Positions 32,644 through 33,034 of a DNA stretch of 33,034 nt are shown here, in pieces. Below the pieces are notes generated by a model. That model saw nothing but the letters and a program-made list of their open reading frames with translations, did not search any database and was not told the origin of the DNA. Where the stretch lies: assembly GCA_003254885.1 (NCBI GenBank), contig QANT01002079.1, forward strand, positions 1 to 33,034. Direction: 5' to 3'. The translations under genes and the position numbers were made by a program. The stretch comes from Purshia tridentata. Its lineage: Eukaryota > Streptophyta > Magnoliopsida > Rosales > Rosaceae. How positions within the stretch are numbered: position 1 is the first letter of the stretch; every line of letters begins with the position of its first letter.

Positions 32644-33034
32644 GGTTTAAAGTTGCATCCTATATTCCTATGTACATTTTTATATTTTGTATCATTTTTC
32701 AAAATTTAATTGAGTTTTTTTTATTAATTTTTGTCTTTCTAGCTATTTTTAAAAGAGAAGTTAATATGTCACGTAAGCAGTTAACAAACTTTCTAATATT
32801 TAGAATAATAAAAGTATTCAATTGACAAGTTCTTTTTTACAAATACTTCATTCGCATTTATTTCACATGGAATATCCATAAGAGAAAAGTTAATTAAATA
32901 TTGAAGATGATAGACTCTATTGCAATTTTTCAAATTTGAGATAACACGTTAAAAAATAAAATATATAATATTGTGGTGTATAATTGTATTATCCCTTAAA
33001 TGTACATAGGCCACAAATTTCTAACACTATCATG
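32644..33034. other. AT-rich end of window
   Basis: Presumed Vps39 upstream DNA. Very AT-rich, with no gene, repeat or RNA recognised. The frame at 32544-32825 (plus) is not credible as a gene. Confidence 0.5.

Overview
The window looks like nuclear DNA of a eudicot plant. Coding exons are short and joined by GT-AG introns of about 80-850 bp. Introns and intergenic DNA are AT-rich, promoters carry TGGGCC (site II) and telo-box motifs, and the encoded proteins resemble plant orthologues. A member of the Rosaceae (for example Prunus) would fit, but that is an impression from protein similarity, not something the sequence proves. I see no bacterial, viral, CRISPR or operon-like content.

I reconstructed eight protein-coding genes exon by exon, and every exon model keeps an open frame across all junctions. 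In order they are: (1) a NOL6/Nrap/Utp22-type nucleolar protein, plus strand, 426-8321, 26 coding exons, 1053 aa; (2) a Maf-like nucleotide pyrophosphatase, minus, 9463-11850, 9 coding exons, 200 aa; (3) a small uncharacterised protein, plus, 12299-12661, 2 exons, 86 aa; (4) a RADIALIS-like single-MYB protein, minus, 13138-14086, 2 exons, 97 aa; (5) a PYROXD2-like FAD/NAD(P) oxidoreductase, plus, 17576-21984, 16 exons, 564 aa; (6) the AP-3 adaptor sigma subunit, minus, 22717-24483, 7 exons, 166 aa; (7) an intronless METTL21-type protein-lysine methyltransferase, plus, 25455-26252, 265 aa; (8) a Vam6/Vps39-like HOPS/CORVET protein, minus, 26613-32511, 12 exons, 1004 aa.

Gene orientation alternates along the whole window. 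Genes 1/2, 3/4, 5/6 and 7/8 converge. Genes 2/3 (448 bp apart) and 6/7 (971 bp apart) diverge, so shared promoters are possible there. The largest gene-poor stretch, 14087-17575, holds a 955-bp non-autonomous Mutator-like element (15123-16077) with matching terminal inverted repeats and a perfect 9-bp target-site duplication.

The genes are mostly housekeeping (ribosome biogenesis, nucleotide clean-up, vacuolar trafficking, protein methylation) and do not form one pathway, although AP-3 sigma and Vps39 both act in vacuole/endosome trafficking. I found no clear novel system. The points most worth checking are two in-frame GC-AG introns in the NOL6 gene, a 12-nt first coding exon in the Maf-like gene, stop-at-junction intron-retention options in two genes, a repeated promoter block between genes 2 and 3, and a recurring ACGACGNCGTTT motif near gene starts.
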